Shown here one piece after another: positions 8,771 through 16,799 of a DNA stretch of 64,000 nucleotides (the first letter of the stretch is position 1; each line of letters begins with the position of its first letter). Source of the stretch: Streptomyces sp. NBC_01264. GTDB lineage: Bacteria > Actinomycetota > Actinomycetes > Streptomycetales > Streptomycetaceae. The notes below the pieces were generated by a model that saw only the letters and a program-made list of their open reading frames with translations, was not told where the DNA came from and searched no databases. The DNA is taken from positions 1,922,001 through 1,986,000 of the forward strand of contig NZ_JAPEOX010000001.1 of NCBI RefSeq assembly GCF_026340675.1. Direction: 5' to 3'. A program made the position numbers and the translations under genes.

Positions 8771-9564
8771 CGAGCCCCGGCCCGAACCGCCCGACGGAGG
8801 ACACGACCAAGGACACCAGCCTGTTCCTGTTCGCTCAGCAGCTGGCCACACGCCTGGGTCCCGCCTGGGCGGCATCTGCTCGGCAGAGCCCCCACACCAC
8901 TAGCACGGTGGGGTGGGACCTAGCGGAGAAGCGCTGTTGGGACAGAGAGGAAGGCGTCGTCAGCCGAGCCCTGCGCCGTGCAGTAGACAGCGAGCGAGCC
9001 GTCCTCACCCATCCGCACGGATTCCAGCTCTACCTGATGGAGCGGCCGGGACGGGCGCGGCAGACCCTCGTGGCCGGACTACTCCCCGCAGGAATCCGGG
9101 AATTCGGTTCGGTTCAGGCTCCGGCCGCAATCTCCGTGCTGAGGGACCCTGCCCGCGCCGCCGCGACCATGCGGAGCCGAGGTTTCCTGCCGCGCTACCG
9201 GCTGGCCGCCGCTCGCGTGTCGAGGGAGACCCGGTTCAAGGGCGTTCACCAGGTCATGTTTGGCCAGGACTTCGACGGTAGCCCGCTCGTCAACGTGCTG
9301 TCGCAGCACGCGGCACGCCTCTTGCTGCACGTGGACTCCCCCTGGCTGCTCGATCCGGAATCCGGCCTGTGCCGTCCCCGGGACCCCGCCAGTGATGCGG
9401 GAGAACTCGTCCGCTCCGCGGGCGCCCTCCTGCAGTCTTACGGCTACAGGGTCACCGTCACCTCGGCCCACCCCTGGGACCACGCCCTCCAGCCTCCCAC
9501 CAGGCCTCTCCCGCCACCTGCGCCAGGTCCGCCGCCTGGCAGGTCCGCCGGACAGACCCGCTGA
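8767..9564 (+). CDS. Cargo protein related to the N-terminal domain of the 13803 protein
   Basis: 265 residues from GTG 8767. LFLFAQQLATRLGPAWAA (17-34) and LYLMERPGRARQTLVAGLLPA (78-98) parallel LAVFAASLAARLPGATW and LLAFDRPMRARQFMIGPMVPD in the protein at 13803, so the two are distant paralogues. The C-terminal half (AARLLLHVDSPWLLDPESGL) has no obvious counterpart. The end is a Pro-rich linker and basic tail (PPPGRSAGQTR). It is coupled to the small gene before it by a 4-base overlap. No biochemical function can be assigned. Confidence 0.65.
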   Translation: MTSPGPNRPTEDTTKDTSLFLFAQQLATRLGPAWAASARQSPHTTSTVGWDLAEKRCWDREEGVVSRALRRAVDSERAVLTHPHGFQLYLMERPGRARQTLVAGLLPAGIREFGSVQAPAAISVLRDPARAAATMRSRGFLPRYRLAAARVSRETRFKGVHQVMFGQDFDGSPLVNVLSQHAARLLLHVDSPWLLDPESGLCRPRDPASDAGELVRSAGALLQSYGYRVTVTSAHPWDHALQPPTRPLPPPAPGPPPGRSAGQTR

Positions 9565-9624
9565 CAAGGCCAGCCGCCTCTCCCTTGGCGCGCGTAGAGC
9601 GCGCCTGCTTCCCCTGGAGTCACC

Positions 9625-10191
9625 CTGGCAACCCGATCGACCATCGCCCGCCCCACGGAGACCGGCTTCACCGGCATCTACGTGCACTGGGACGGATACC
9701 CCAGCAACCACCTTCCCCTCTTGCTCGCGGCTCATCAGCACCGCTTCGCCGGTGACACCGCCGCCCTTGCCGCCCACCTCATCGACTCGCCCACCGTCGG
9801 ATGGAACTCGCTCGGCGACGACCTCCTCAACGGCGCACCCGAGGAACTCCGCCAGCACCTCGTCGGCCAGTACGGCGGCCCGGGGCCAAGCTCGACCATC
9901 GACAACATGTACACACCCGACGGCAGCCCCGCGGAGCGGATGACCTGCGACGAGTCCGCAGCCGGACAAGGGTGGCTGCAGTGGGCCTACGTCCTCCACC
10001 CGCACGGCATCGAGGTCCTCCCGCTCTCGGAGTCCGTCACCGGATCCGTCGTGGCCTGGGACCAGGACCCGACGACACCCTTCCCGGATGACGTACGGGC
10101 CTGGCTCCCCGGACGGCGCACACCACCCGCGACCACCGTCCATAAGCCGGCCCCCCTGAGCACGTCGCCCGCCAAGACGGTACGCCGGTGA
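9625..10191 (+). CDS. Conserved cargo protein with HWDGYPS motif; probable CTG start
   Basis: The in-frame protein reads LATRSTIARPTETGFTGIYV and then HWDGYPSNHLPLLL. The first GTG (9682) falls inside this segment, which looks like the natural beginning of the family, so I prefer CTG 9625, five bases after GGAG (9616-9619). This gives 188 residues. The HWDGYPS box, the GWNSLGDDLLNG region and the WAYVLHPHGIEVL strand are conserved-looking features of a Streptomyces family of unknown function. The tail is basic (STSPAKTVRR). GTGA overlap leads into the next gene. Confidence 0.6.
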   Translation: MATRSTIARPTETGFTGIYVHWDGYPSNHLPLLLAAHQHRFAGDTAALAAHLIDSPTVGWNSLGDDLLNGAPEELRQHLVGQYGGPGPSSTIDNMYTPDGSPAERMTCDESAAGQGWLQWAYVLHPHGIEVLPLSESVTGSVVAWDQDPTTPFPDDVRAWLPGRRTPPATTVHKPAPLSTSPAKTVRR

Positions 10192-10619
10192 CCAGCGGGA
10201 CCGTTCCGTCCCAGGCTGATGCCGCGGACAGCACGCATCCGGAGACCGACCCGCAGGCATGCCCGGGGCCCGCAGGCCTTCGGCGGCAGGCTCGCCTGGA
10301 GGCAGGACCGTACCTCGCCGGCCTGGAGCTCCCCGATCCGGGCCGCGCGGTCCGCGCCTGGGCTGAGCAGGGGGCCCAGGCCCCGTCTGCGGCGGCACTC
10401 CACCTCCTCGTGGACGGCGCCACCGGAGCGGACGGCGCCCTGCTCGAACTCCGTGACCTCCTTCGCGCCGCCGCTACGTGGTGCCTGGAACACGAAGAAC
10501 TGGACCTCGCTCGGCGGTACGCACACACCAGCGATCTCTTCGACGTCGCCGACCGACTGCTCTACCAGCTGGGTGTCGACCTGCTCACTGCCGCGCACGA
10601 GGCCCGTACCGCGCCCTGA
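10188..10619 (+). CDS. Hypothetical helical protein
   Basis: 143 residues from GTG 10188 overlapping the previous TGA. After a disordered N-terminus of about 30 residues the protein is an Ala/Leu-rich helical bundle (LLELRDLLRAAATWCLEHEEL at 90-110, DVADRLLYQLGVDLLTAAHEA at 118-138). It ends ARTAP and therefore lacks the Arg-rich tail of its neighbours. It resembles in general character the small helical proteins that precede the DUF317 proteins at 15623 and 16796, but I cannot show homology by eye. Confidence 0.55.
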   Translation: MTSGTVPSQADAADSTHPETDPQACPGPAGLRRQARLEAGPYLAGLELPDPGRAVRAWAEQGAQAPSAAALHLLVDGATGADGALLELRDLLRAAATWCLEHEELDLARRYAHTSDLFDVADRLLYQLGVDLLTAAHEARTAP

Positions 10620-10688
10620 CCGCCCCGCGCAGCGCCACCGATCGCCGAGCAGGCGCCACCTCCCCACGACGAAAGGACCCTTGAGCCC

Positions 10689-11129
10689 TTGGAAGCCCCG
10701 CACCTCCATCTCGGCTGGCACCCCGACTACGGCTTCGTCGCCGCGTCCACCCCGCTTCTGACCGACCACCTGCGCGACTGGGCCCTCGAACGTGTCCAGT
10801 TCGAACCCGTCCCCGGCACCAACCTGCACCGCCTCACCGAGCCGGGCCAGGACGGCCAGCGCCGCGCCCGTCAGGCCGTGACCGCGATCCGCGGCCTGGG
10901 CTTGGTCGTCAAGGCGGACTTCACCCTCGATCCGGAACTCACCCCCGACCCGCCGCGGCCCACCGTGAGCCGCCGCCTCGCCGAGCGCCAGGCCCGTGTC
11001 GCGGGCGCGGCCGCAGCCCAGTCACCTCAACGCGCCGCACCTATCCCCAGCGCCGTCGCCTCGGCCAACCAGGCGGTGCCCGTCGCGGTGCCGGCGAGCG
11101 CGGTCACCGGCCCAGCGCGAGGCCGGTAG
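10689..11129 (+). CDS. Hypothetical cargo protein with basic tail
   Basis: 146 residues from TTG 10689, about nine bases after GAAAGGA. The first 80 residues form a compact domain: LHLGWHPDYGFVAAS, then LRDWALERVQFEPVPGTNLHRL, then a helix AVTAIRGLGLVVKADF. The last 60 residues are a low-complexity Ala/Pro/Val linker ending TGPARGR. The beginning resembles small proteins in other Streptomyces conjugative elements that pair a query-like domain with a helical repeat, but I cannot name it. Confidence 0.55.
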   Translation: MEAPHLHLGWHPDYGFVAASTPLLTDHLRDWALERVQFEPVPGTNLHRLTEPGQDGQRRARQAVTAIRGLGLVVKADFTLDPELTPDPPRPTVSRRLAERQARVAGAAAAQSPQRAAPIPSAVASANQAVPVAVPASAVTGPARGR

Positions 11130-11186
11130 CCCCGGCCAGGACTGCGTTCACCTGATTCGTCCCACTTCTCTCCGAGGAATTCCCTT

Positions 11187-11684
11187 TTGGCTATTCGAAC
11201 CCATTGGACTGTCGAGCACCCCTGCGGCCACCAGGTCGATCATGACCTCTCGACTCGGCCTGCTGATAGGCGCGCCGGCCTCGCGCGCTGGCTCGGCACG
11301 AAGGACTGCACCGCCTGCTGGAAGGCAGCCCGCGGCGGCGACACCGAGAGCCGGGAAGCCTGGCTCGCCGGCAAGCGTGCCGAGGAGCAGGCCGCCGCCA
11401 CGGAGTGGGCGGCCAAGTTCTCCATGCCACCGCTGGAAGGCCCCGAACGTGCTCTGGCATGGGGCGAACGCAGCCGACATCAGCTGGTCACCGCCGCATA
11501 TGAGGGTCTCGTGGTCGAAGGGACCTGGGATGAATCCGACTGGTCGACGCTGGAGGAGGCAGTCCGCGGCATCCGCCGGGCGGGGTGGTGGATCGACCAG
11601 CGCGACGCCGAAGGGACCGACCTGCCCGAGCTCGTCGACGCCGTCTCCGAAGCCGACCGCGGCAACGAGAACCCCCACCTGTAG
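11187..11684 (+). CDS. Conserved protein with putative zinc-binding N-terminus
   Basis: 165 residues from TTG 11187. The N-terminus IRTHWTVEHPCGHQVDHDL plus DCTACWKAARG supplies Cys-x-His and Cys-x2-Cys ligands about 30 residues apart, a plausible zinc site. The rest is helical and acidic with several Trp (WDESDWSTLEEAVRG, GWWIDQRDAEG). This type of protein, with the HPCGH box, recurs on Streptomyces plasmids and integrative elements as an uncharacterised gene. Its end (NENPHL) is not basic. An AT-rich gap (11,685-11,787) follows, which may contain the promoter for the next gene. Confidence 0.6.
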   Translation: MAIRTHWTVEHPCGHQVDHDLSTRPADRRAGLARWLGTKDCTACWKAARGGDTESREAWLAGKRAEEQAAATEWAAKFSMPPLEGPERALAWGERSRHQLVTAAYEGLVVEGTWDESDWSTLEEAVRGIRRAGWWIDQRDAEGTDLPELVDAVSEADRGNENPHL

Positions 11685-11787
11685 CTGCTTCTATCCCACA
11701 TTCCGCGAATTCGATAATCCGGGATTCTCCGCATCATTAAAGTAATCCCCTTCGCCAACCGGCGCCCATTCGCGGAAGGACCCGACT

Positions 11788-12219
11788 ATGCCCGAAGCTG
11801 TTCCCCGCCCGCCCTATGCCACCCCCGCGGACACCCTCACCCCCAACCGGGACATCACCCACGGCCACTTCGCCCCCGGCGACCGCGTCGTGGTCATCCA
11901 CGGCGTGGCGGGGGACAGCCTCTACGGTGACGCCGTCACCGTTGTCGCCCCGTCCTGGCACACCCCCACCGACGAGGACGGGTGGAGGCTGCGCAACCCG
12001 CTCGGCGGGCAGCACACCTTCGTCACCGGCCACCCGCGCTACCTCATCCACCTGGACCGGCACTGCCCGGACTGCCTGATCCACATGCGGGCCCTGGAGG
12101 AACTCCTCCTGCCCCGCCTTGCCACGGAAGCCGAGAACACCGAGATCGACTGCGGCTGGTACAGCCTGACCGCACTCGACCAGCTCGTCCACGTCGCCGA
12201 CACCAAGCACGGCCAGTGA
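11788..12219 (+). CDS. Hypothetical protein with Cys/His cluster
   Basis: 143 residues from ATG 11788 after GGAAGGA. The central part looks like a small beta-barrel (FAPGDRVVVIHGVAGDSLYGDAV at 31-53, similar in style to KOW/SH3-like folds). It is followed by HLDRHCPDCLIHM with Cys-x2-Cys and flanking His that could bind metal. The C-terminus (VHVADTKHGQ) is not Arg-rich. The stop overlaps the GTG of the relaxase-like gene (GTGA), so the two are probably co-translated, which would fit a nucleic-acid-binding helper of that protein (inference). Confidence 0.6.
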   Translation: MPEAVPRPPYATPADTLTPNRDITHGHFAPGDRVVVIHGVAGDSLYGDAVTVVAPSWHTPTDEDGWRLRNPLGGQHTFVTGHPRYLIHLDRHCPDCLIHMRALEELLLPRLATEAENTEIDCGWYSLTALDQLVHVADTKHGQ

Positions 12220-13085
12220 TCCCCCTGGTCCGGCCTCGACTCTTTCACGTCGAGGACGTCTTCGAAGATGCCCTCGGCCGGCCCGTACTCCACGCCGATG
12301 ACCTGACCGCGTTCACCGTGGTTGCTCACGGTCCGGCCGTCACCCAGCGGCCGGTGCTGGAGGAGAACGCCCGCATGTGGAGTGCGGAGGAGTGGGTCGA
12401 ACATCTCGAAGAGCCTTTCCACGAGCACCCCTTCGCCGCCAGCCCCGGGGGTGACCGACACGCGGTCCTCCATCTGGAGCTCCGACTCCACCCGCATGAT
12501 CCGGGGCAGCATCCCGCCACGTGGGAGCAGATCGCCGTACGGATGGCACAGGCCTCGGGCGTCGCCGCACCGACCGACGAGCTCGGGTGCCGCTGGGTGG
12601 CCTTCCTCTCGGAAACGAACACGCTCCACGTCGTCGCCAACCTCATCCGCGCCGACGGCTCATGGACCGACGTGTCGCGCGGCCTCGCCCGCCATCTCAC
12701 CGCCGAAGCACGGCGCCTCGAACTCGACTTCGGCCTCCACGCCCCGAAGGCGGACGGAGGCCTTACGGAGGCGCCCATCCACCTCGGAGGGGATACCGAG
12801 AAGCTGCTCGCGGCACTGGCGGACCCCGACCGGGGACTGCTCGCCCAGGCCGCGCGCGTCAGTGCCCGAACCTCCGAGGCCCTCGCCTACCGCTTCGGGC
12901 AGACCAATGACATCAGCACCCGGATCGCGGCCGTCGTCACCCACCTGCGAGCGCTGAACGCCGAGGTCACCACCATCGCCACCCTGGCCGACCCCGCGTG
13001 GACGAGGCCGGCCCAACCCACCACGGTCCTCCGCGTTCCGGCCGCTGCCACGCAGCCGAGCATTCCTGGCCCGCGGAGACGCTGA
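12216..13085 (+). CDS. Degenerate relaxase (MobA/HUH)-like protein
   Basis: 289 residues from GTG 12216. The stretch HAVLHLELRLHPHDPGQHPATWEQIA (about 88-113), then GCRWVAFLSETNTLHVVANLIRADGSW (about 129-155), parallels the core of actinobacterial relaxases, where GGCRWVAVRHADDHIHIVATLVR carries the metal-binding His-x-His of motif III. Here only one of the two histidines remains (TLH in place of HIH). An active-site Tyr-rich N-terminus of the usual kind is also not evident. It may have become a DNA-binding accessory rather than a nickase. The C-terminal 100 residues are helical and end PSIPGPRRR. The true relaxase is not in the window. Confidence 0.55.
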   Translation: MIPLVRPRLFHVEDVFEDALGRPVLHADDLTAFTVVAHGPAVTQRPVLEENARMWSAEEWVEHLEEPFHEHPFAASPGGDRHAVLHLELRLHPHDPGQHPATWEQIAVRMAQASGVAAPTDELGCRWVAFLSETNTLHVVANLIRADGSWTDVSRGLARHLTAEARRLELDFGLHAPKADGGLTEAPIHLGGDTEKLLAALADPDRGLLAQAARVSARTSEALAYRFGQTNDISTRIAAVVTHLRALNAEVTTIATLADPAWTRPAQPTTVLRVPAAATQPSIPGPRRR

Positions 13086-13774
13086 CCCAACTGGAGCCAG
13101 CCATAGCCCTATCCGACCGCGCCGTGCACATCTCCCGCGATCCGCACTCCGACGAGATCATCGCCCGTGGCGGGGACGAGGAAGCCGAGTCGATCCTGCA
13201 ACGCGCAGGGTTCATCGTCGTCGCCCGCGCTCATGACCGCTACCACCGTCTCCCCTACGCCCTCGACGGAGACGAACAGCTCCATCTGCCCCGACGGGCA
13301 GTCGCGCTGCTGAAGGCGGCCGGTTACGCCGTCCAGCACGATCCCGCTTTCGCCGCTACCCAGATGGCGTTCCACGACCTGACGCTTGGCGGACAGGTCG
13401 CGAACCTGGCCCAGAGGATCCGGGCCGCCGAGCACAGTGAGGATGCCACCGCCGTTCTGACCGAGCTGGTGGCGCCCGGCGACGGTGTCCTGCCGGCAGC
13501 TGTCGAGGTCCTCGAAGCCGCAGCGGAGTTCGTCGGCGGCCTCGGTGAAGACGCCGACCCTCATCACGCCGCCCGGATCCGCGGCCTCGCGGAGAAGATC
13601 GCGGTGGTCAGCATCGAGATCTCCGCGTACCGCAACGCTCTCGCGGACCGGCATACCGCGCACCCTCTTCGTCCGGCCTGCACCGGAGTCGAGAGCACCG
13701 AGCGCGAAGCATCCGTCATCTGCTCCTGCCCACCGCCCCCTCCCCCGGCTCCCGCCGTACGCCGCGGGCGCTGA
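13082..13774 (+). CDS. Conserved cargo protein (DRAVHISR-type); probable CTG start
   Basis: The in-frame protein starts LTQLEPAIALSDRAVHISRD if CTG 13082 is used. That CTG overlaps the previous TGA (CTGA) and follows GGAG at 13075-13078; GTG 13124 would cut into the conserved beginning. It has 230 residues. The N-terminal 90 residues (HSDEIIARGGDEEAESILQRAGF, YHRLPYALDGDEQ, LLKAAGYAV) belong to a family I recognise as common in Streptomyces mobile elements, function unknown. A helical domain (DATAVLTELVAPGDGVLPAAVEVLEAAAEF) follows. The tail is eight prolines/alanines then VRRGR. Confidence 0.6.
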   Translation: MTQLEPAIALSDRAVHISRDPHSDEIIARGGDEEAESILQRAGFIVVARAHDRYHRLPYALDGDEQLHLPRRAVALLKAAGYAVQHDPAFAATQMAFHDLTLGGQVANLAQRIRAAEHSEDATAVLTELVAPGDGVLPAAVEVLEAAAEFVGGLGEDADPHHAARIRGLAEKIAVVSIEISAYRNALADRHTAHPLRPACTGVESTEREASVICSCPPPPPPAPAVRRGR

Positions 13775-13802
13775 ACTTCCCCCATCACCCGCAAGGTTCC
13801 CC

Positions 13803-14558
13803 ATGCCCTCGTCCCATCGGCGCGATGACCTCGCCGTCTTCGCCGCCTCCCTCGCCGCCCGCCTGCCCGGCGCGACCTGGACCAGCACGTACACCCGCCA
13901 CGCCTCGTATTCCGATCAGATTCCTGCGACCGCCGAGCTCTGGGACGTCGGTGCCATCGGATACGCCGCTTCCAACTTCGTCCTAGCCCACCAAGCGGTC
14001 CTCAGCCGTGCCGACGGAGCCCGCCTGCTGGCCTTCGACCGGCCGATGCGGGCCCGCCAGTTCATGATCGGACCGATGGTTCCGGACGCCGTTCCTGACG
14101 CCTTCCACAAGGTCGCCGAGCCCAACGGCATCACCATCCCCGCGGACCCTGTCCGCGCGGCCTCCCAGATCGGCCGCCGGCTCCTGCCCCGGTACGAGGC
14201 GGCTCTGCAGCAGGTCCAGCACAATTTGGAGCACCCCATCCCCCGGCGTCCGGCGCCGCCCGTCCTCGCCGGGCGGGTCAGCATGGCCTGGTACCCCGAC
14301 GGAGCCGTAGGCGCGGTGTCGGGAGCCGATGGCGCCGGCGAAGCCCTGTACCGGTCCGGCTTCAGTTACCACCCCTACGACCGGATGTTCGTGCTGCCCC
14401 CGTCGCAGTACGGCGACCGCGAACAGATCACCCGCATCCACCTCGTCTCCCAGCGCCTGGACCGCCTGGGCATCGGTGTCGTCGTCCGGCCCCCGCTCAT
14501 CTCCAAACCAGCCCGGCCAGTCGCCCACAGCCAAGGTGCCCCTGCCCGCAGCCGGTGA
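13803..14558 (+). CDS. Two-domain cargo protein, fused counterpart of the 8522/8767 gene pair
   Basis: 251 residues from ATG 13803. The N-terminal domain (LAVFAASLAARLPGATW, then RLLAFDRPMRARQFMIGPMV) matches the protein at 8767. The C-terminal domain (EALYRSGFSYHPYDRMFVLPPS, then REQITRIHLVSQRLDRLGIGVVVRPP) matches the small protein at 8522. Finding the two domains fused here and adjacent there indicates they interact. The tail is ARPVAHSQGAPARSR. GMAWYPDG-like residues (MAWYPDGAVGAV at about 161) introduce the second domain. No enzymatic motif is visible. Confidence 0.65.
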   Translation: MPSSHRRDDLAVFAASLAARLPGATWTSTYTRHASYSDQIPATAELWDVGAIGYAASNFVLAHQAVLSRADGARLLAFDRPMRARQFMIGPMVPDAVPDAFHKVAEPNGITIPADPVRAASQIGRRLLPRYEAALQQVQHNLEHPIPRRPAPPVLAGRVSMAWYPDGAVGAVSGADGAGEALYRSGFSYHPYDRMFVLPPSQYGDREQITRIHLVSQRLDRLGIGVVVRPPLISKPARPVAHSQGAPARSR

Positions 14559-14594
14559 CCTCGTTCAACACTGCGCCCGAGAGGACTGCCCACC

Positions 14595-14972
14595 CTGAAC
14601 CACGCTGACGAATTCGGCACCGACCTTGAGATCTACCGGCATTACTCCGACAAGGCCGTCTACGCCGATACCCGCACGGGGGCCCCCGAGCGCCTGCTGA
14701 AGCTGCTGGATGCCCAGGGCTTCGAGCGGAATATCCTGCCGCCCCTCTACGTGTGGCACCGACTCCCCGACACCATCAGCTCTGAAGAGGAAAGGCAGCA
14801 CGCGACCCGCGCCATGGCCGCCGGGACGAAGGCCGGTTACCGGGTCAATATCGCCCCCGAACTCTTCGACGAGGCGACCTACTCCGAGGCCATGACCAAC
14901 CGGAATAGCCCAGTGCCGCATCCGCCCTACGGCCTCCCCGCGCCGGGCTCCGCCCCACGTCGGCGTTCCTGA
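14595..14972 (+). CDS. Hypothetical cargo protein; probable CTG start
   Basis: Using CTG 14595, nine bases after GAGAGGA (14579-14585), the protein has 125 residues beginning LNHADEFGTDLEIYRHYSDK. The only standard start, GTG 14751, lies in the middle of a continuous, well-coded domain (KLLDAQGFERNILPPLYVWHRLP), which makes it an unlikely beginning. A short alpha/beta domain ends at about residue 95 and is followed by a Pro-rich linker and SAPRRRS. Family unknown. Confidence 0.55.
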   Translation: MNHADEFGTDLEIYRHYSDKAVYADTRTGAPERLLKLLDAQGFERNILPPLYVWHRLPDTISSEEERQHATRAMAAGTKAGYRVNIAPELFDEATYSEAMTNRNSPVPHPPYGLPAPGSAPRRRS

Positions 14973-14988
14973 CGTCGCTGGAGACCCG

Positions 14989-15225
14989 ATCACCTCAACG
15001 CCCAACCCCGTCCTGCCTCCTCCGATCTCCGTCCGGCGCAGACCCCGGCTCGCCTTCCTCCTCATCCGCCGCTACCTGAAGGACTGCACCTTCGGCAGCG
15101 ACCGCCGCCCCACCCCGAGAACGGCGAAGACCCCCCTCGGCGCAGGCGGCGGGAGCCGCCGCCGCGCCCCGCGCTGCAGTCCCGGAGAGCACCCCGTACA
15201 GCACCCCGTACACCCCGATGCCTGA
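14989..15225 (+). CDS. Possible small Arg/Pro-rich ORF with ATC start
   Basis: The 264-base gap between two genes holds an open frame of 78 codons that begins at ATC 14989, five bases after GGAGA, and ends at TGA 15223. The product (TPNPVLPPPISVRRRPRLAF, then RRYLKDCTFGSDRRP) is basic and Pro-rich and would end HPVHPDA. No ATG/GTG/TTG start is present in a useful place. It may be a real short gene like its neighbours or just GC-rich open frame; composition alone cannot decide. Confidence 0.25.
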   Translation: MTSTPNPVLPPPISVRRRPRLAFLLIRRYLKDCTFGSDRRPTPRTAKTPLGAGGGSRRRAPRCSPGEHPVQHPVHPDA

Positions 15226-15236
15226 AAGGAGGCCGC

Positions 15237-15626
15237 TTGTTCAACGTCACCGTGCGAGACCTCCACGACGTCATTACGACCCTCGCTACCCTGGCCAAGC
15301 AACTGGACGAAGGCACACCGGCCCAGGACGCCGCCGCACTGTTGACCCCCGTCTTCGAGATTGACGACGGGCTGCTCTACCAGGTCAGCAACGTCCTGGG
15401 AGCGGTCAGCCGGATGGCCAAGCGTTCCCACGACGCCGGCGTCGAAGACGCTGACATCTGGCGAGACCTCGCCAACTCCTGCGACACAGTGTTCCGCCAA
15501 GCAGAGAAGCTCCTCGGCACCGAAGCCGAGATCGCCCAGTGGCCGGCCTCCGAACCCGCTCCGGCCAAGTCCGCCACCCCCTTGCCGCCGCCCCCGCCTG
15601 CCCCGCTGACGAGGCGGGGCCGATGA
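15237..15626 (+). CDS. Small helical partner of DUF317 protein (first copy)
   Basis: 129 residues from TTG 15237 with GAAAGGAGG upstream. The protein is an all-helical bundle (VTVRDLHDVITTLATLAKQLDEG, then LTPVFEIDDGLLYQVSNVLGAVSRMAKRS). The protein at 16452 repeats the same plan (ALDLAAVLLDEDHGVLVRLSEALRATSRYL), and each precedes a DUF317 gene with a 4-base overlap. That makes the helical protein plus DUF317 a duplicated two-gene unit. The tail is TPLPPPPPAPLTRRGR. Function unknown. Confidence 0.65.
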   Translation: MFNVTVRDLHDVITTLATLAKQLDEGTPAQDAAALLTPVFEIDDGLLYQVSNVLGAVSRMAKRSHDAGVEDADIWRDLANSCDTVFRQAEKLLGTEAEIAQWPASEPAPAKSATPLPPPPPAPLTRRGR

Positions 15627-16432
15627 GCCGGCAGTGGAAGGGGTGGGGACCGGGGGCCGAGCTCCCTGAGCAGCACTACCTCATCGAACCCCGCCACCTG
15701 GCCGGCGGCGGCGACATCCGGCACGTCACCGAATACCTCCGTGCCAGCGGATGGGCCGACAGGACGCCCCGCGCCGGCACTCCGGTCGTCTTCGACAGCC
15801 CGGACCAGTCCGTCCGCATCGGGTACAACGTCGCCGCCACGCCCCCGGGCTGGACGGTCTCCGGACGAGCCACCCCGGAACAGGACGCCTGGCACGTGAC
15901 CCTCACCGCGCACGTTCCCGTCGAGATCATCGCGGGGCTCACCGACGCGCTGACGCAGCCCCGCCCGGCGCACGCCCCGAACGTGTGGGCGCCGTTGGAG
16001 GAGCAGAACTGGGCGACCGCCCGCGGGAAGCACTTCACCGCGACCAGCCCAGACGGCGACGCCTGGATCCAGTTCCACCAGAACGGGCCGGGCAAGGCGC
16101 ACTGGTGGGCCGGCGCCCGAACCGAACACGGACGGGCCTGGGACGCGGTGTTCTCCCAGACCACCCCGATGCACCTGGTCCAGGAGTTCGCCACCGCCCT
16201 CGCCGACCCCCAGCCCGTGATACGGCCACGAGGTCACGTACCGGCCACCGACAGGATCCGCACCACCTCGGTGTCCGTCCTGCCCTCCCATCTCGCCGCC
16301 TGGAAGCAGGCGCGCGTCACCGCCGCCCGCTCCGCGACCTGGGCCAAAAACGCATGGGCCGCCCGCCAGCCTCGCAAGGCCGCACCCCGCGCCCACACCT
16401 CCCGGAGCGGTGCCGCAACCGGCCGCCGTTAA
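15623..16432 (+). CDS. DUF317 domain protein (first copy)
   Basis: 269 residues from ATG 15623, overlapping the previous stop (ATGA). Two DUF317 (SPDY-type) repeats are visible: YLIEPRHLAGGGDIRHVTEYLRASGWADR with its beta-rich half to VPVEIIAGLTDALTQP (about residues 15-115), and WAPLEEQNWATARGKHFTATSPDGDAWIQF to TTPMHLVQEFATALADP (about 120-200). DUF317 is largely restricted to Streptomyces and its plasmids and has no assigned function. A basic Ala/Arg-rich extension of 60 residues ends SGAATGRR. Confidence 0.82.
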   Translation: MSRQWKGWGPGAELPEQHYLIEPRHLAGGGDIRHVTEYLRASGWADRTPRAGTPVVFDSPDQSVRIGYNVAATPPGWTVSGRATPEQDAWHVTLTAHVPVEIIAGLTDALTQPRPAHAPNVWAPLEEQNWATARGKHFTATSPDGDAWIQFHQNGPGKAHWWAGARTEHGRAWDAVFSQTTPMHLVQEFATALADPQPVIRPRGHVPATDRIRTTSVSVLPSHLAAWKQARVTAARSATWAKNAWAARQPRKAAPRAHTSRSGAATGRR

Positions 16433-16451
16433 CCACCTCACTAGGACGCCC

Positions 16452-16799
16452 ATGCCCGACAGCACCACCGACATCACGCCCGAGCAACTCCAGGAGGCCG
16501 CGAACACACTCCTGAAGCTCACCGCACATCTGCGATCGGGCCCCGCCCCCGACCAGGCCCTGGACCTGGCTGCCGTCCTCCTCGACGAGGATCACGGAGT
16601 CCTCGTCCGCCTCTCCGAAGCCCTCCGCGCGACCTCCCGCTACCTGGTCCAGCAGGCACCCGTCCCGTGGAGCCCGCAGGTCGAACACACCGTCCACTGG
16701 CTCACGCTCGCGGCCAACGACATCCAGGACTGGACCATCCTTCACTTCGACGTCAGCCGGCTGCGCAAGACTCCCTTCCGGGGCCAGAGCAGCCCGTGA
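16452..16799 (+). CDS. Small helical partner of DUF317 protein (second copy)
   Basis: 115 residues from ATG 16452. The helical design matches the protein at 15237: an N-terminal helix (PEQLQEAANTLLKLTAHLRSG), a core LDLAAVLLDEDHGVLVRLSEALRATSRYL, and a Trp-containing C-terminal helix. It ends RGQSSP and lacks the Arg tail of the first copy. GTGA overlap joins it to the second DUF317 gene. Unit duplication followed by divergence is the simplest explanation. Confidence 0.62.
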   Translation: MPDSTTDITPEQLQEAANTLLKLTAHLRSGPAPDQALDLAAVLLDEDHGVLVRLSEALRATSRYLVQQAPVPWSPQVEHTVHWLTLAANDIQDWTILHFDVSRLRKTPFRGQSSP

